DNA from: Erythrobacteraceae bacterium
Lineage (GTDB): Bacteria > Pseudomonadota > Alphaproteobacteria > Sphingomonadales > Sphingomonadaceae
Assembly: GCA_027486035.1 (NCBI GenBank)
Contig: JAIXPX010000002.1
Span: forward strand, 1-64,000
Length of the DNA stretch: 64,000 nt
Direction of reading: 5' to 3'
Positions 1 to 8,311 of this stretch are shown piece after piece. The first letter of the stretch is position 1; every line of letters starts with the position of its first letter. The position numbers were made by a program, and so were the translations under genes. The notes beneath the pieces are model-generated. The model saw only the letters and a list, made by a program, of their open reading frames with translations, ran no database searches and had not been told where the DNA came from.

Positions 1-118
1 CCCCATCGGCTACATCCCACCCGCCGAGGCCGAGGCAAACTACTATGCAGCCAAAGAGACACTCGATATGGTTGCATGACTCAACTGAAAATGCCTCCGG
101 GAAAGCCGGGGCGGTTCA
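1..118 (+). mobile_element. Right end of an IS3-family insertion sequence
   Basis: The window opens inside an insertion sequence. It holds the tail of a transposase and, after its stop codon, a terminal segment ending in GGGGCGGTTCA at about 108-118. Read from the other strand this end begins TGAACCGCCCCGGCTTTCCC, which resembles the terminal inverted repeat of IS3-group elements. The left end and most of the transposase lie outside the window, so the target duplication cannot be confirmed; the bases following the end are CTAG. Confidence 0.75.
2..79 (+). CDS. IS3-family transposase, C-terminal fragment (runs in from the left edge)
   Basis: The last 25 codons of a transposase end at TGA 77-79. 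The tail reads IGYIPPAEAEANYYAAK, matching the usual end of the OrfB (rve integrase-core) protein of IS3-family elements, where a GYxPPAEAE..YY segment follows the DDE catalytic core. The core itself is outside the window, so activity cannot be judged. It is followed within about 40 bases by the inverted-repeat end of the element, which is the normal arrangement. Confidence 0.75.
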   Translation, partial: PIGYIPPAEAEANYYAAKETLDMVA

Positions 119-357
119 CTAGCGTCAACTTTAACAACCGTTTGCAGCTAGTTGGAGCGAAGGCCCTTGAGGTATCGTGCTGCCGTTCGGGATAATGATG
201 CGGGTATCGGCTGTTTCAGCAAAAGCAGCCGATTTGGCACAAGTCCGCGAACTTCTTAGGTTGGGTGAGAAGGCGACGCATTGCTTGGCTGCGATCAACG
301 GCAGCAATCAAGTTTTGTCGCCCGCGAGCGGCCGTTTAATTCCGGCGGGCACGCATC
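119..357. other. Spacer between the IS end and the dienelactone hydrolase gene; no recognisable gene
   Basis: This 239-base stretch is less GC-rich than its surroundings. An open frame starts at 177 on the plus strand, but it soon runs antisense into the neighbouring hydrolase gene and its first 55 residues match no family I know. It may be the remains of the locus into which the insertion sequence jumped. No promoter or terminator is convincing. Confidence 0.4.
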
Positions 358-1236
358 CTACGCCAGCGCTGCCCCGTAGAGCGCGAGCAGGTCCGCCTCG
401 CCCTTGGTCGCGGCCGCGACGTTATAGGCGGGGCTGTCGGGGACCATCCAGCCGTGGTCGCCGGCATAGACTTCGACCGTCGCTGTCACGTCGGCTGCCT
501 TGGCGGCTTCTGCAAAAGTGGTCTTGTCGGCGGGAGCCTTGGCGTCGTCGTCCTGCGCGACCGCGATCAGCAGGCTGGCGTCGACCTTGCCCAGCAGGGC
601 GTGCGGGCTCATCGGGTTGTCGGGGCGCACCAACCCGCCGCCGTGGAAGCTGGCTGCGGCCTTGATCCGGCCCGGCACCGCAGCGGCGCTCCAGACGGTG
701 AAGGGGCCGCCCATGCAATAGCCCTGCGTGCCGATCCCGCGTGCGGTGTCGACGCCGTCCTGCTTGTCGAGCCAGCCAGTGATGGCGGTCGCATCGCGCA
801 TGATCGCCTCGGCGGTGAGCTTGCCGCGCCACGGGCCGACCTTGCCGAAGCCGCCGTCGGCGATGAAGTCGGCGAAATCGGTGAACTGCTCGCCCGCAAC
901 GTCGCGGTAATAGGGGTTCACGACGAGCACGGTGTAGCCCGCACCCGCCAGCGCGCGGGCGATGTTGCGCTTGGACTCGCGGATCGAGGCGATGTCGGGC
1001 CACAGGATCACCGCGGGGTGCTTGCCCTTGTCGGGCTGGACGAGGAAGCCGTCCATCGTGCCGTCGGGGGTGGCGAAGCTGACGCCCTGTTCCTTGAGGC
1101 CCGCAGTGACGCTGGCCTTGCTCTCGCTCGTCCCCGAGGCGCAGGCCGCGAGCGCCGCCGCGCCGCTCAGCGCGCCGAACTGGCGGCGGCTGATGACGCC
1201 GCGCGCCCAGGTGTCGAGTTGTGTTTCATCGCACAT
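358..1236 (-). CDS. Dienelactone hydrolase family protein, Tat-exported, probable lipoprotein
   Basis: An alpha/beta-hydrolase of the dienelactone hydrolase family, 292 residues. The nucleophile sits in GYCMGG (Cys174); a later Asp in AQDDDAK and His in GDHGW complete the likely Cys-Asp-His triad. The N-terminus carries a twin-arginine signal (SRRQFGAL) followed by ALAAC, a possible lipobox, so it is probably exported folded and may be lipid-anchored. I chose the ATG at 1236 because GGGAGA lies just upstream; an in-frame ATG at 1278 lacks this. It lies downstream of a second Tat hydrolase-like gene on the same strand and may share its transcript. The substrate is unknown; the family also cleaves esters and lactones other than dienelactone. 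Confidence 0.85.
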   Translation of the reverse strand: MCDETQLDTWARGVISRRQFGALSGAAALAACASGTSESKASVTAGLKEQGVSFATPDGTMDGFLVQPDKGKHPAVILWPDIASIRESKRNIARALAGAGYTVLVVNPYYRDVAGEQFTDFADFIADGGFGKVGPWRGKLTAEAIMRDATAITGWLDKQDGVDTARGIGTQGYCMGGPFTVWSAAAVPGRIKAAASFHGGGLVRPDNPMSPHALLGKVDASLLIAVAQDDDAKAPADKTTFAEAAKAADVTATVEVYAGDHGWMVPDSPAYNVAAATKGEADLLALYGAALA

Positions 1237-1325
1237 GATCGATCTCTCCCGACGGGTGGCCCAGCGGCCGCATTCCAAGATTTACGGCTTGCCGAGACCC
1301 GCCCGAAGCGCCGGGAGCGTTCCGC

Positions 1326-1796
1326 TCAGACGCGCGTGACCGGCTCCAGCCGGAGGCGCGCCCATTCCGGTGTGCCGATGGCTGCCTTCTTGCTCACCTG
1401 CTGCTGGTGCCGCAGCCACCACATCGCCTGATGGGTATCGTTCGCCGCCGACAGAGCATCGCCGGTGTGGCGGTCAAGCACCAGCACCGCATAGCCCTTT
1501 GCCGACAGGTCGCGCGCTTCGGCACGCTCGGCCTCGGTCATGACGTCGCCCTTGCGCCAGGTCACCACACCGGGATGGGTGCCGGTGGTGGGGCGGACAT
1601 AGAAGGCGGAAATCGGACTGGCAGGATCGCCCACCAGGACCGTCTGGCCGGTCGTCGTGAGCTCTTTGCCGGGCTGCTCCATCAGCGCCAGGCCAACAAG
1701 TCCGGTCCCGAGCACCGCGACGCTGGTGGTCATGCCGAACTGGCGGCGCGAGACAGGCTGGCCCTTGCTGAAATCCTGAGTCGACTTCGTACCCAT
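1326..1796 (-). CDS. Short Tat-signal protein resembling the N-terminal half of a dienelactone hydrolase
   Basis: A 156-residue protein with a clear twin-arginine signal (SRRQFGMTTSVAVLG) and a hydrophobic stretch. The rest resembles the first half of the dienelactone hydrolase fold: a VRPTTGTHPGVV strand and nearby turns, then ARDLSAKGYAVLVLD. It stops before the region where the catalytic Cys, Asp and His would lie, so it cannot be an ordinary hydrolase. It is upstream of a full-length family member on the same strand, with about 90 bases between them, and divergent from the PQQ dehydrogenase at 1947. It could be a truncated paralogue or a non-catalytic partner; the reading frame shows no internal damage. 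Confidence 0.7.
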   Translation of the reverse strand: MGTKSTQDFSKGQPVSRRQFGMTTSVAVLGTGLVGLALMEQPGKELTTTGQTVLVGDPASPISAFYVRPTTGTHPGVVTWRKGDVMTEAERAEARDLSAKGYAVLVLDRHTGDALSAANDTHQAMWWLRHQQQVSKKAAIGTPEWARLRLEPVTRV

Positions 1797-1946
1797 TGAA
1801 ACTCCCCCTTACTGGCCGGCGCGTCCCGCGCGAGCGGCACGGATTGTCTGGTTGGACGCCGCTAAGGGTTCGCACATACCAAGGCGATGGACAAGCGCTC
1901 AGTGGAGCGGCAACATGGGACAAAAGAACACAGGGGAGTGGGATCG

Positions 1947-4121
1947 ATGGATGTAAGGCGCTGGGCCGCAGGGGCGGCCGTGTTGCTTTCGGCGGGGATG
2001 CTGGCCAATTGCAGCCAGATTTTCGGGAGCGGCGGGGAAGGGGGCGTCACCACCGCAATGCTGGTCGGCGCGGACGGCGATGCCGCCAACTGGATCAGCC
2101 ACGGGCGCACCTATTCCGAACAGCGCTTCTCGCCGCTTGATGGCGTAAACCGCGAGAATATCGGCCAGCTCGGCCTTGCGTGGTATGCCGACATGGACAC
2201 CGGGCGCGGGCAGGAAGCGACGCCGCTGGTGATGGACGGCAAGCTCTACCTTACCACCGCGTGGAGCAAGGTGAAGGCCTTTGACGCCACCACCGGCACC
2301 AAGCTGTGGGAGTATGACCCCAAAGTCCCGGGCGAGACCGGGGTCAAGGCGTGCTGCGACGTCGTCAACCGCGGGCTGGCGGCCTATGGCGACAAGCTGT
2401 TCTTCGGGACGCTTGACGGGCGCCTGATCGCGCTCGACCGCAACACCGGCAAGCCCGCGTGGGAGACCGTCACGGTTGACCAGTCCAAGAGCTACACCAT
2501 CACCGGCGCGCCGCGCGTGATCGATGGCAAGGTGATCATCGGCAATGGCGGCGCGGAGTTCGGGGTGCGCGGCTTCGTCGCGGCCTATTCCGCCGACACG
2601 GGCGAGCAGCTGTGGAAGTTCTACACCGTTCCCGAGGGCGGTGATGCGAAAGACCAGCCCGCCTACCTCCAGAAGGCCGCGGAAACGTGGAACATGGATG
2701 TGCTCGGCGCGACCGACGCGATCGGCGGCGGCGGCACGGTGTGGGATTCGATGGCCTACGACCCCGAGCTCGACCTCCTCTACATCGGCGTCGGCAACGG
2801 CTCGCCCTGGAACCGTGCCTATCGCTCGCCGGCCAAGGACGGCAGCGGCGGGGAGGGGGACAACCTCTACCTCTCCAGCATCGTCGCGATCCGGCCCAAG
2901 ACCGGCGAATATGTCTGGCACTACCAGACCACGCCCGGGGAAACCTGGGACTTCACCGCCACCCAGCACATCATGCTCGCCGACATGGAGATCGAAGGCA
3001 AACTGCGCAAAGTTCTGATGCAGGCGCCCAAGAACGGCTTCTTTTACGTCATCGACCGCGAGACGGGCGAGTTCATCTCCGCCAAGCCCTATGTGTCGAT
3101 CAACTGGGCGACCGGCATTGATCCCAAGACTGGCCGTCCGATCGAGAACCCCGAGACCCGCGTCGACCGCACCGGCAAGCCTGCGCTCGTGATGCCGGGC
3201 GCGCTCGGCGGCCACAACTGGCACCCGATGGCCTTCAGCCCCACCGAAAAGCTCGTCTATATCCCGGCCTTCGAGGCCGGCATGCTCTACGCGCCCGAGG
3301 CCGGCTGGAAGCCCGACAAGGCGCGCGGCTTCAATGTCGGCTTCAACTTGGGCGCGGGCGACCTCCCGCCCGATGGCGGCTTCCGCAAGCAGGTCGCGGG
3401 CACGCTGCGTGGCATGCTCGTCGCTTGGGACCCGGTCGCGCAGAAGCCGCGCTGGACGGTCGAGCATCCCGGCCCGTGGAACGGCGGCTTGCTCGCCACC
3501 GGCGGCGGCCTTGTGTTCCAGGGCACTGCGGGGAGCGAGTTCAACGCCTATGACGCGGCGAACGGCAAGAAGCTGTGGAGCTTCGCCGCGCAGACCGGCG
3601 TCGTCGCGCCGCCCGTCACCTACACCGTCAATGGTGAGCAATATGTCGCGGTGCTGGCCGGGTGGGGCGGCGCCTATGCGATCACGGTCGACGGCGATCT
3701 GCTCGCAAGGAAGGCCCCGGTGCGCAACATCAGCCGCCTGCTGGTGTTCAAGATCGGCGGCAAGGCGCAGCTGCCTGCGCCGCCCGCGCTTGCCGACCTG
3801 CCGCTCGACCCGCCGCCGAGCACCGCGCCGGCTGCGTTGATCGCAGTGGGGCAGGCCAAATATGCCCGCTATTGCGCCGTGTGCCATGCGCCGGGGGCGG
3901 TCGGATCGACCGTGCTGCCCGACCTGCGCCGCGCCGGATCGCTCGAGAGCGCCGCCACGTGGAGCGCGGTGGTGCATGACGGCGCGCTCAAGGATCGCGG
4001 TATGGCGAGTTTTGCAGGCTCTTTGTCGAAAGACGAGATCGAGGCGATCCGCGCTTATGTCATCAAGCGGGCGAACGAGGACAAGGCGCTCGAGGCGGGG
4101 AAGAAAATCGCCCGGCGCTGA
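1947..4121 (+). CDS. PQQ-dependent quinohaemoprotein alcohol dehydrogenase (periplasmic, probable lipoprotein)
   Basis: A 724-residue type II quinohaemoprotein: an eight-bladed PQQ-binding propeller (about residues 50-590) and a C-terminal cytochrome c domain with CAVCH (C643, C646, H647). The vicinal cysteines that cap PQQ are C136-C137. The likely catalytic Asp335 lies in TWDFTAT; the residue two further on is Thr, not the extra Asp of lanthanide-dependent XoxF enzymes, so calcium is the more likely metal. The ATG at 1947 follows GGGGAG and gives a signal peptide ending LANC, a probable lipobox; the ATG at 1887 has neither. It should oxidise alcohols in the periplasm and pass electrons through its haem. 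A BNR-repeat gene follows after 21 bases. Confidence 0.9.
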   Translation: MDVRRWAAGAAVLLSAGMLANCSQIFGSGGEGGVTTAMLVGADGDAANWISHGRTYSEQRFSPLDGVNRENIGQLGLAWYADMDTGRGQEATPLVMDGKLYLTTAWSKVKAFDATTGTKLWEYDPKVPGETGVKACCDVVNRGLAAYGDKLFFGTLDGRLIALDRNTGKPAWETVTVDQSKSYTITGAPRVIDGKVIIGNGGAEFGVRGFVAAYSADTGEQLWKFYTVPEGGDAKDQPAYLQKAAETWNMDVLGATDAIGGGGTVWDSMAYDPELDLLYIGVGNGSPWNRAYRSPAKDGSGGEGDNLYLSSIVAIRPKTGEYVWHYQTTPGETWDFTATQHIMLADMEIEGKLRKVLMQAPKNGFFYVIDRETGEFISAKPYVSINWATGIDPKTGRPIENPETRVDRTGKPALVMPGALGGHNWHPMAFSPTEKLVYIPAFEAGMLYAPEAGWKPDKARGFNVGFNLGAGDLPPDGGFRKQVAGTLRGMLVAWDPVAQKPRWTVEHPGPWNGGLLATGGGLVFQGTAGSEFNAYDAANGKKLWSFAAQTGVVAPPVTYTVNGEQYVAVLAGWGGAYAITVDGDLLARKAPVRNISRLLVFKIGGKAQLPAPPALADLPLDPPPSTAPAALIAVGQAKYARYCAVCHAPGAVGSTVLPDLRRAGSLESAATWSAVVHDGALKDRGMASFAGSLSKDEIEAIRAYVIKRANEDKALEAGKKIARR

Positions 4122-4142
4122 TCAGCAAAGGGTCGCTACAAT

Positions 4143-5252
4143 ATGAGAATGCTTGCCGTCGCAGCGCTCGCCGCGCTGGCCTATAGCGCGCCGCTCGCTG
4201 CCGAAGAGGCCGCGCCCGCTCCGGCGGCGGCCGCATCGGGCGAGTGGCGCACCTTCGCCACTGAGGCCTATCGCGGCAAGCGCGACTCCGTCAGCTTCGT
4301 CGATGACAGCCACGGCTGGTACGGCACCGGCGCGGGCGATCTCATCGCCACCAAGGATGGCGGCGCGACGTGGGAGAAGGTAGCCAGCCGCCCGGGTACC
4401 TTCGTGCGCGCGGTCGGCTTCGTCGACCGCCAGAACGGCTTCATCGGCAATATCGGCACCGACTACTACCCCGGCGTCACCGACACGACCCCGCTCTACC
4501 GCACCCGCGACGGCGGGCAGACGTGGGAGGCGGTCGATACCGGAGAGGCCACCATCAAGGGCGTCTGCGCGATCGACATTCTTTCGGTGAAGCGCATCTA
4601 TCAGGGCGAGCTTCAGCCGCGCACCGTGATCCACGCCGCCGGGCGTGTGGGCGGACCGACCGGCATGCTGCGCTCGGTCGATGGCGGCGCAACGTGGAAC
4701 GTGATCGACATGGCCCCGCACGCCGGGATGATCCTCGACGTGAAGTTCTTCGACGAGATGATCGGCCTCGTCTTCGCCGCGAGCCATCCCGATCCCGCGC
4801 AGGCCGAGGGGCTGGTGCTGCGCACCGAGGATGGCGGCAAGACGTGGAAGGAAGTCTACCGCTCGGGCCGCAAGCTCGAGCTGATCTGGAAGGCGAGTTT
4901 CCCCGAAGGCGGCGACACCGGCTATGCCACGGTCCAATCCTATGACGCGGCGCGCGCCACCCAGCTGGTGATCCGCAGCGACGACAAGGGCAAGACCTGG
5001 CGCGAGATCGAGATGGCGCAGGACAACACCGCGCGCCAGTTCGGCATCGGCTTCGTCAACGCCGAAGTCGGCTTCGTCGGCACTGCGGCGGGCGGCTTTG
5101 CCACCAGGGACGGCGGCGTAACGTGGGAGCGCGCGCCGATCGCGCGGGCGGCGAACAAGTTCCAAGCCGTGCCAACCGGGGCAGGCGTCAGGCTTTACGC
5201 CATCGGCACCGAGGTGCAGGCAATCGACCTCCCCGCACCGGGCAAGCGCTGA
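4143..5252 (+). CDS. Exported BNR/Ycf48-like beta-propeller protein
   Basis: A 369-residue protein with a cleavable signal peptide (residues 1-20, ending near APLAAEE) followed by about six BNR/Asp-box repeats of the form DGGxTWExV (for example DGGATWEKV, DGGQTWEAV, DGGKTWKEV, DKGKTWREI, DGGVTWERA). This fold is shared by Ycf48/Hcf136 assembly factors and by sialidase-like propellers; no glycosidase active site is evident. It starts 21 bases after the PQQ dehydrogenase, with AAAGGG upstream, so the two are probably co-transcribed. By analogy with Ycf48 it might help assemble or stabilise the dehydrogenase, but that is inference. Confidence 0.8.
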   Translation: MRMLAVAALAALAYSAPLAAEEAAPAPAAAASGEWRTFATEAYRGKRDSVSFVDDSHGWYGTGAGDLIATKDGGATWEKVASRPGTFVRAVGFVDRQNGFIGNIGTDYYPGVTDTTPLYRTRDGGQTWEAVDTGEATIKGVCAIDILSVKRIYQGELQPRTVIHAAGRVGGPTGMLRSVDGGATWNVIDMAPHAGMILDVKFFDEMIGLVFAASHPDPAQAEGLVLRTEDGGKTWKEVYRSGRKLELIWKASFPEGGDTGYATVQSYDAARATQLVIRSDDKGKTWREIEMAQDNTARQFGIGFVNAEVGFVGTAAGGFATRDGGVTWERAPIARAANKFQAVPTGAGVRLYAIGTEVQAIDLPAPGKR

Positions 5253-5254
5253 GC

Positions 5255-5707
5255 ATGGCAGGCGATCCCGCCGACATCCGCAACTGGCAGCGGCGGCCTG
5301 ACGGGATCACCACCTCGGGCAAGCTCGAGGCGGGTGACCCGGCGCGCCTCGCCGCGATCGGCGTGCGGCACGTCGTGAACCTTGCGCTCGACAGCCACCC
5401 TGAGGCGCTGGCGGGCGAGGGCGCGCTGCTGGCCGCCCACGGCATCGCCTACACCCACATCCCGGTGCCCTTCGACGCGCCAACGCCCGACCACGTCGCC
5501 GCGCTGGCCGAGGCCCTCGCGACGCATCCCGGCGCTGTCCACGTGCATTGCATCATGAACTTCCGGGTGACGGCATTTTTCTACCTGCTCGATGTCGCTG
5601 CAGGAGTGCCTGAGGCCAAAGCGCGGGCGCGCATGGCGATGGTGTGGAACCCGCTCGAGGACGAGCGCGCGCCCGAAGCGTGGCGCGCGCTCTTGCGGGG
5701 CGATTAG
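5255..5707 (+). CDS. Protein tyrosine phosphatase-like protein with a shortened P-loop
   Basis: A 150-residue protein of the bacterial dual-specificity phosphatase-like group related to DUF442. The N-terminal part (TTSGKLEAGDPARLAAIGVR) resembles the family's substrate-side region. The active-site loop reads VHCIMNFR, which gives Cys-X4-Arg rather than the canonical Cys-X5-Arg; I recall the same spacing in homologues annotated only as phosphatase family proteins, so it is probably a family trait. The ATG at 5255 lies two bases after the propeller gene's stop. The stop overlaps by four bases the end of the convergent VOC gene. Confidence 0.7.
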   Translation: MAGDPADIRNWQRRPDGITTSGKLEAGDPARLAAIGVRHVVNLALDSHPEALAGEGALLAAHGIAYTHIPVPFDAPTPDHVAALAEALATHPGAVHVHCIMNFRVTAFFYLLDVAAGVPEAKARARMAMVWNPLEDERAPEAWRALLRGD

Positions 5708-6105
5708 CCCCCGAAAAAATTCAGCTCCAGCAGCACGTTGTTGGGATCAGCCGTAAAAATCTGCCTGAGCCCGATCGCGGGAATGTCGTTGACCTTGTAA
5801 TCGGCCCCCCGGGCATCAAGCCGCGCCTTCACCTCTGCAAAGTCACCGCAGCGCAGCGCCACGTGGTGGATCGCGCCGGTCTCGGCCCCCGGCGTCACCG
5901 CGCGCTCGAAGGTGCGCGGGCAATCGACCGCATTGAGGTGCAGGATCGCCTGCCCGCCCGCATCATACATCCAGCGCGCGTTCTGCGGCGTCAGCGGCGG
6001 CGGCCCGTCGCGCTCCTCGAGGTCGAGCAGTTCGGCATAGAACCGCGCGGTCTCGGCGAGCCGGTCGGTGATGATGTTCACATGGTCGAGGCGCTGGACG
6101 ATCAT
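5704..6105 (-). CDS. VOC-family (glyoxalase/bleomycin-resistance fold) protein
   Basis: About 133 residues with the two beta-alpha-beta-beta-beta halves of the vicinal oxygen chelate fold: the first begins MIVQRLDHVNIITD, the second HHVALRCGDFAEV. Possible metal ligands are the His in LDHV, His in HHVAL and a C-terminal Glu in LLELNF. The exact reaction cannot be assigned; the family includes lyases, dioxygenases and isomerases. The start is uncertain: an ATG at 6117 is also possible and neither has an ideal ribosome binding site. It converges on the phosphatase-like gene. Confidence 0.75.
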   Translation of the reverse strand: MIVQRLDHVNIITDRLAETARFYAELLDLEERDGPPPLTPQNARWMYDAGGQAILHLNAVDCPRTFERAVTPGAETGAIHHVALRCGDFAEVKARLDARGADYKVNDIPAIGLRQIFTADPNNVLLELNFFGG

Positions 6106-6151
6106 GGTCAGCACCATGCCTCACCCGCGCCGCGAGCGCACCTCTCGAAAA

Positions 6152-7417
6152 TCAGTCACCCACTGGCCCGGTGTAATCCGCCCCATAGACCGCCACGCGG
6201 AATTCGCGGTGCATGTCGTTGTCGAAGGGCACCTTCTGCGTCGCGAAGATAACCGCCATGTCCTGCGCGGGATCGACCCAGAACAGCGTCGAGGCAAACC
6301 CGTCCCAGAAGAACTCGCCGACACTGCCGCGGTTCTCACCTACGGATTGCGGCGCGGCGGTGCGCACGAAGAAATCGAAGCCGAACCCGCCGCTGCCCTT
6401 GCTCGGCAGCCACAACCGGTTGTCTTGCCCGATGCGCGGGTCGAGCTGGTCGGTCGCCATCAGCCGCAGGGTCGAGGGCTTGAGGATGCGCGCCTCGCCC
6501 AGCGTGCCCTGTCCCAGCAGCATCCGCGCGAACTTCATGTAGTCATCGACCGTGGTGACGATCCCCGCGCCGCCCATCGTCATCGGGCGGCCCATGAAAT
6601 TGGCGTCGATCAGCCGGTCCTCGGGCCACGGTGCGAGCGCGCCTGCCTCGCCTTCATAGATCCGCGCCAGCCGCGCCCGGTCTTCGGGAGTGCGCTTCCA
6701 GCCGCTATCCGCCATGCCGAGCGGCTGGAAGATATGCCGCGCGACATAATCGGCGAAGACCTCGCCCGAGAGCACCTCGACCAGCCGCGCCTGCACGTCG
6801 ACGCCCGCGCTGTAGTGCCAATGCGTGACCGGATCGAACAGCAGCGGCACCTGCGCCATCTTCTGCGAGAACTCGGCGAGCGTGTTGGTGGATGACAGTG
6901 GCTGAAGCGCGGCCCAGACGCGGTCTGCGGGGTTCTGCGGCGGGCCCTCGGGGCCATAGGTGAAGCCTGCGGTGTGGCGCAGGACGTCGCGGATGGTGAC
7001 CTTGCGCTTGGGTTCGCGCAGCACCGGCGAGCCATCGGGGTTCGTCCCGTCGGCCACCTTCAACCCCGCATATTCGGGCAGGTGCCATTCGAGCGGATCG
7101 TCGAGGCCGAACTTGCCCTGCTCCCACAATTGCATCAGCGCGACGCCGGTGACGGGCTTGGTCATCGAGTAGATCTGGAACAGCGTGTCGCGCTTTACCG
7201 GACGAGCCGCCTCGCGGTCGGCATCGCCGGCGCTCTCGAAGCAGGCCTCGGCCCCGTCCTTCCACACCAGCACCGATGCGCCGACGGTGCGGCCATCGGC
7301 CACCATCTTGCCGAGGAAAGCGTCGATCTTCGCACAGTCCGGGCGGTAGGGGGCCTCTTCGGCGGATGCGGGTAGCGCTACCAGTGCGAGCGCCAGTGCG
7401 GCGATGGTGCGGATCAT
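6152..7417 (-). CDS. Secreted serine hydrolase of the class C beta-lactamase/esterase family
   Basis: A 421-residue protein with a signal peptide (MIRTIAALALALVALPASAEE). The serine nucleophile lies in YSMTKP (Ser84, Lys87, the SxxK motif) and the second motif is YSAG. These mark the beta-lactamase class C / DD-peptidase / EstB-type esterase superfamily. In sphingomonads such proteins are often esterases or peptidases rather than resistance enzymes, so I would not call it a beta-lactamase. It lies between a VOC gene and purU on the same strand with short spacers; a shared function is not evident. Confidence 0.85.
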   Translation of the reverse strand: MIRTIAALALALVALPASAEEAPYRPDCAKIDAFLGKMVADGRTVGASVLVWKDGAEACFESAGDADREAARPVKRDTLFQIYSMTKPVTGVALMQLWEQGKFGLDDPLEWHLPEYAGLKVADGTNPDGSPVLREPKRKVTIRDVLRHTAGFTYGPEGPPQNPADRVWAALQPLSSTNTLAEFSQKMAQVPLLFDPVTHWHYSAGVDVQARLVEVLSGEVFADYVARHIFQPLGMADSGWKRTPEDRARLARIYEGEAGALAPWPEDRLIDANFMGRPMTMGGAGIVTTVDDYMKFARMLLGQGTLGEARILKPSTLRLMATDQLDPRIGQDNRLWLPSKGSGGFGFDFFVRTAAPQSVGENRGSVGEFFWDGFASTLFWVDPAQDMAVIFATQKVPFDNDMHREFRVAVYGADYTGPVGD

Positions 7418-7443
7418 TGTCTCTCCCTCCCTTGTGACTTGGC

Positions 7444-8310
7444 TCAGCCCCTGAACACCACCGTCCGGTTGCCGTTCATCAGCACGCGATCGTCGGCGAA
7501 CAGCCGCACCGCTTCCGCGAGCACTCGGCGCTCGATATCGCGGCCCTTGCGCACGAGGTCTTCGGGGCTGTCGGCATGGGTGATGCGTTCGACATCCTGG
7601 TGGATGATCGGGCCTTCGTCCAAGTCGGCGGTGACGAAATGCGCGGTTGCGCCGATGATCTTCACGCCGCGCGCGTGGGCCTGGTGATAGGGCCGCGCGC
7701 CCTTGAAGCCGGGGAGGAAGGAGTGGTGGATGTTGATCGCGCGCCCGGCGAAGTGAGCCGACAATGCGTCCGAGAAGACCTGCATGTAGCGCGCCAGCAC
7801 TACCAGCTCGGCATCAGTCTGCTCGGCCAGCGCGCGCAATTGCGCCTCGGCCTCAGGCTTGGTGTCGGGGGTGACGGGGATGTGGTGGAAGGGAATGTCG
7901 CCGATATCCACCCGGATCGCGGCCTCGCGCGGGTGGTTTGAGACGATCGCGACCGGATCAATGGCCAGCTCCCCGGTGCGCCAGCGGTAGATCAGGTCGA
8001 CGAGGCAGTGGTCGAACTTGCTCACCATGATGATGGTGCGGCGCGGACGATCCTCGCGCGCCATCTTCCACTCCATGCCGAATTCGCCCGCGAGCCCGGC
8101 AAACTCCGCCCGCAGGCTGTCGCGGGTCGAGCCGTCGGGATCGAACACCACCCGCATGAAGAAGCGGTCGGTGCCGCCCGCCTCGCAGCGGTCGTTGAAC
8201 TGCTGCGCGTCGAGGATGTTGCAGTTGCGCTCGAACAAGAAGCCGGTGACCCGCGCGGTGATACCGGGCCGGTCGAGGCAGGCGAGGGTGAGGACGAGGG
8301 GTTGTGCCAC
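7444..8310 (-). CDS. purU: Formyltetrahydrofolate deformylase
   Basis: Hydrolyses 10-formyltetrahydrofolate to formate and tetrahydrofolate. The 288 residues show an N-terminal ACT domain (about 1-85) and a formyltransferase-like catalytic domain with [11 protein letters not shown] (Asn193, His195) and the Asp of DLDEGP (Asp231), the Asn-His-Asp set of this family. The start codon is GTG at 8310, one base after the stop of the upstream oxidoreductase, so translation is probably coupled. The formate-using enzyme PurT is encoded about 1.7 kb away; in E. coli PurU can feed formate to PurT. Confidence 0.95.
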   Translation of the reverse strand: MAQPLVLTLACLDRPGITARVTGFLFERNCNILDAQQFNDRCEAGGTDRFFMRVVFDPDGSTRDSLRAEFAGLAGEFGMEWKMAREDRPRRTIIMVSKFDHCLVDLIYRWRTGELAIDPVAIVSNHPREAAIRVDIGDIPFHHIPVTPDTKPEAEAQLRALAEQTDAELVVLARYMQVFSDALSAHFAGRAINIHHSFLPGFKGARPYHQAHARGVKIIGATAHFVTADLDEGPIIHQDVERITHADSPEDLVRKGRDIERRVLAEAVRLFADDRVLMNGNRTVVFRG

Positions 8311-8311
8311 C

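Noticed and set aside
177..665. A 162-residue open frame starting in the spacer after the IS end
   Set aside because: From 358 on it is antisense to the dienelactone hydrolase gene and becomes Arg/Pro-rich; the first part matches no known family.
2940..2965. Lanthanide-dependent (XoxF-like) alcohol dehydrogenase
   Set aside because: The residue two after the likely catalytic Asp is Thr (WDFT), not the Asp expected for lanthanide coordination.
1899..3977. Long minus-strand open frame across the PQQ dehydrogenase
   Set aside because: Antisense to a gene with clear PQQ and haem motifs.
6152..7417. Class C beta-lactamase resistance gene
   Set aside because: SxxK and YSAG are shared with esterases and DD-peptidases; there is no AmpC-specific evidence and the family is common in environmental alphaproteobacteria.
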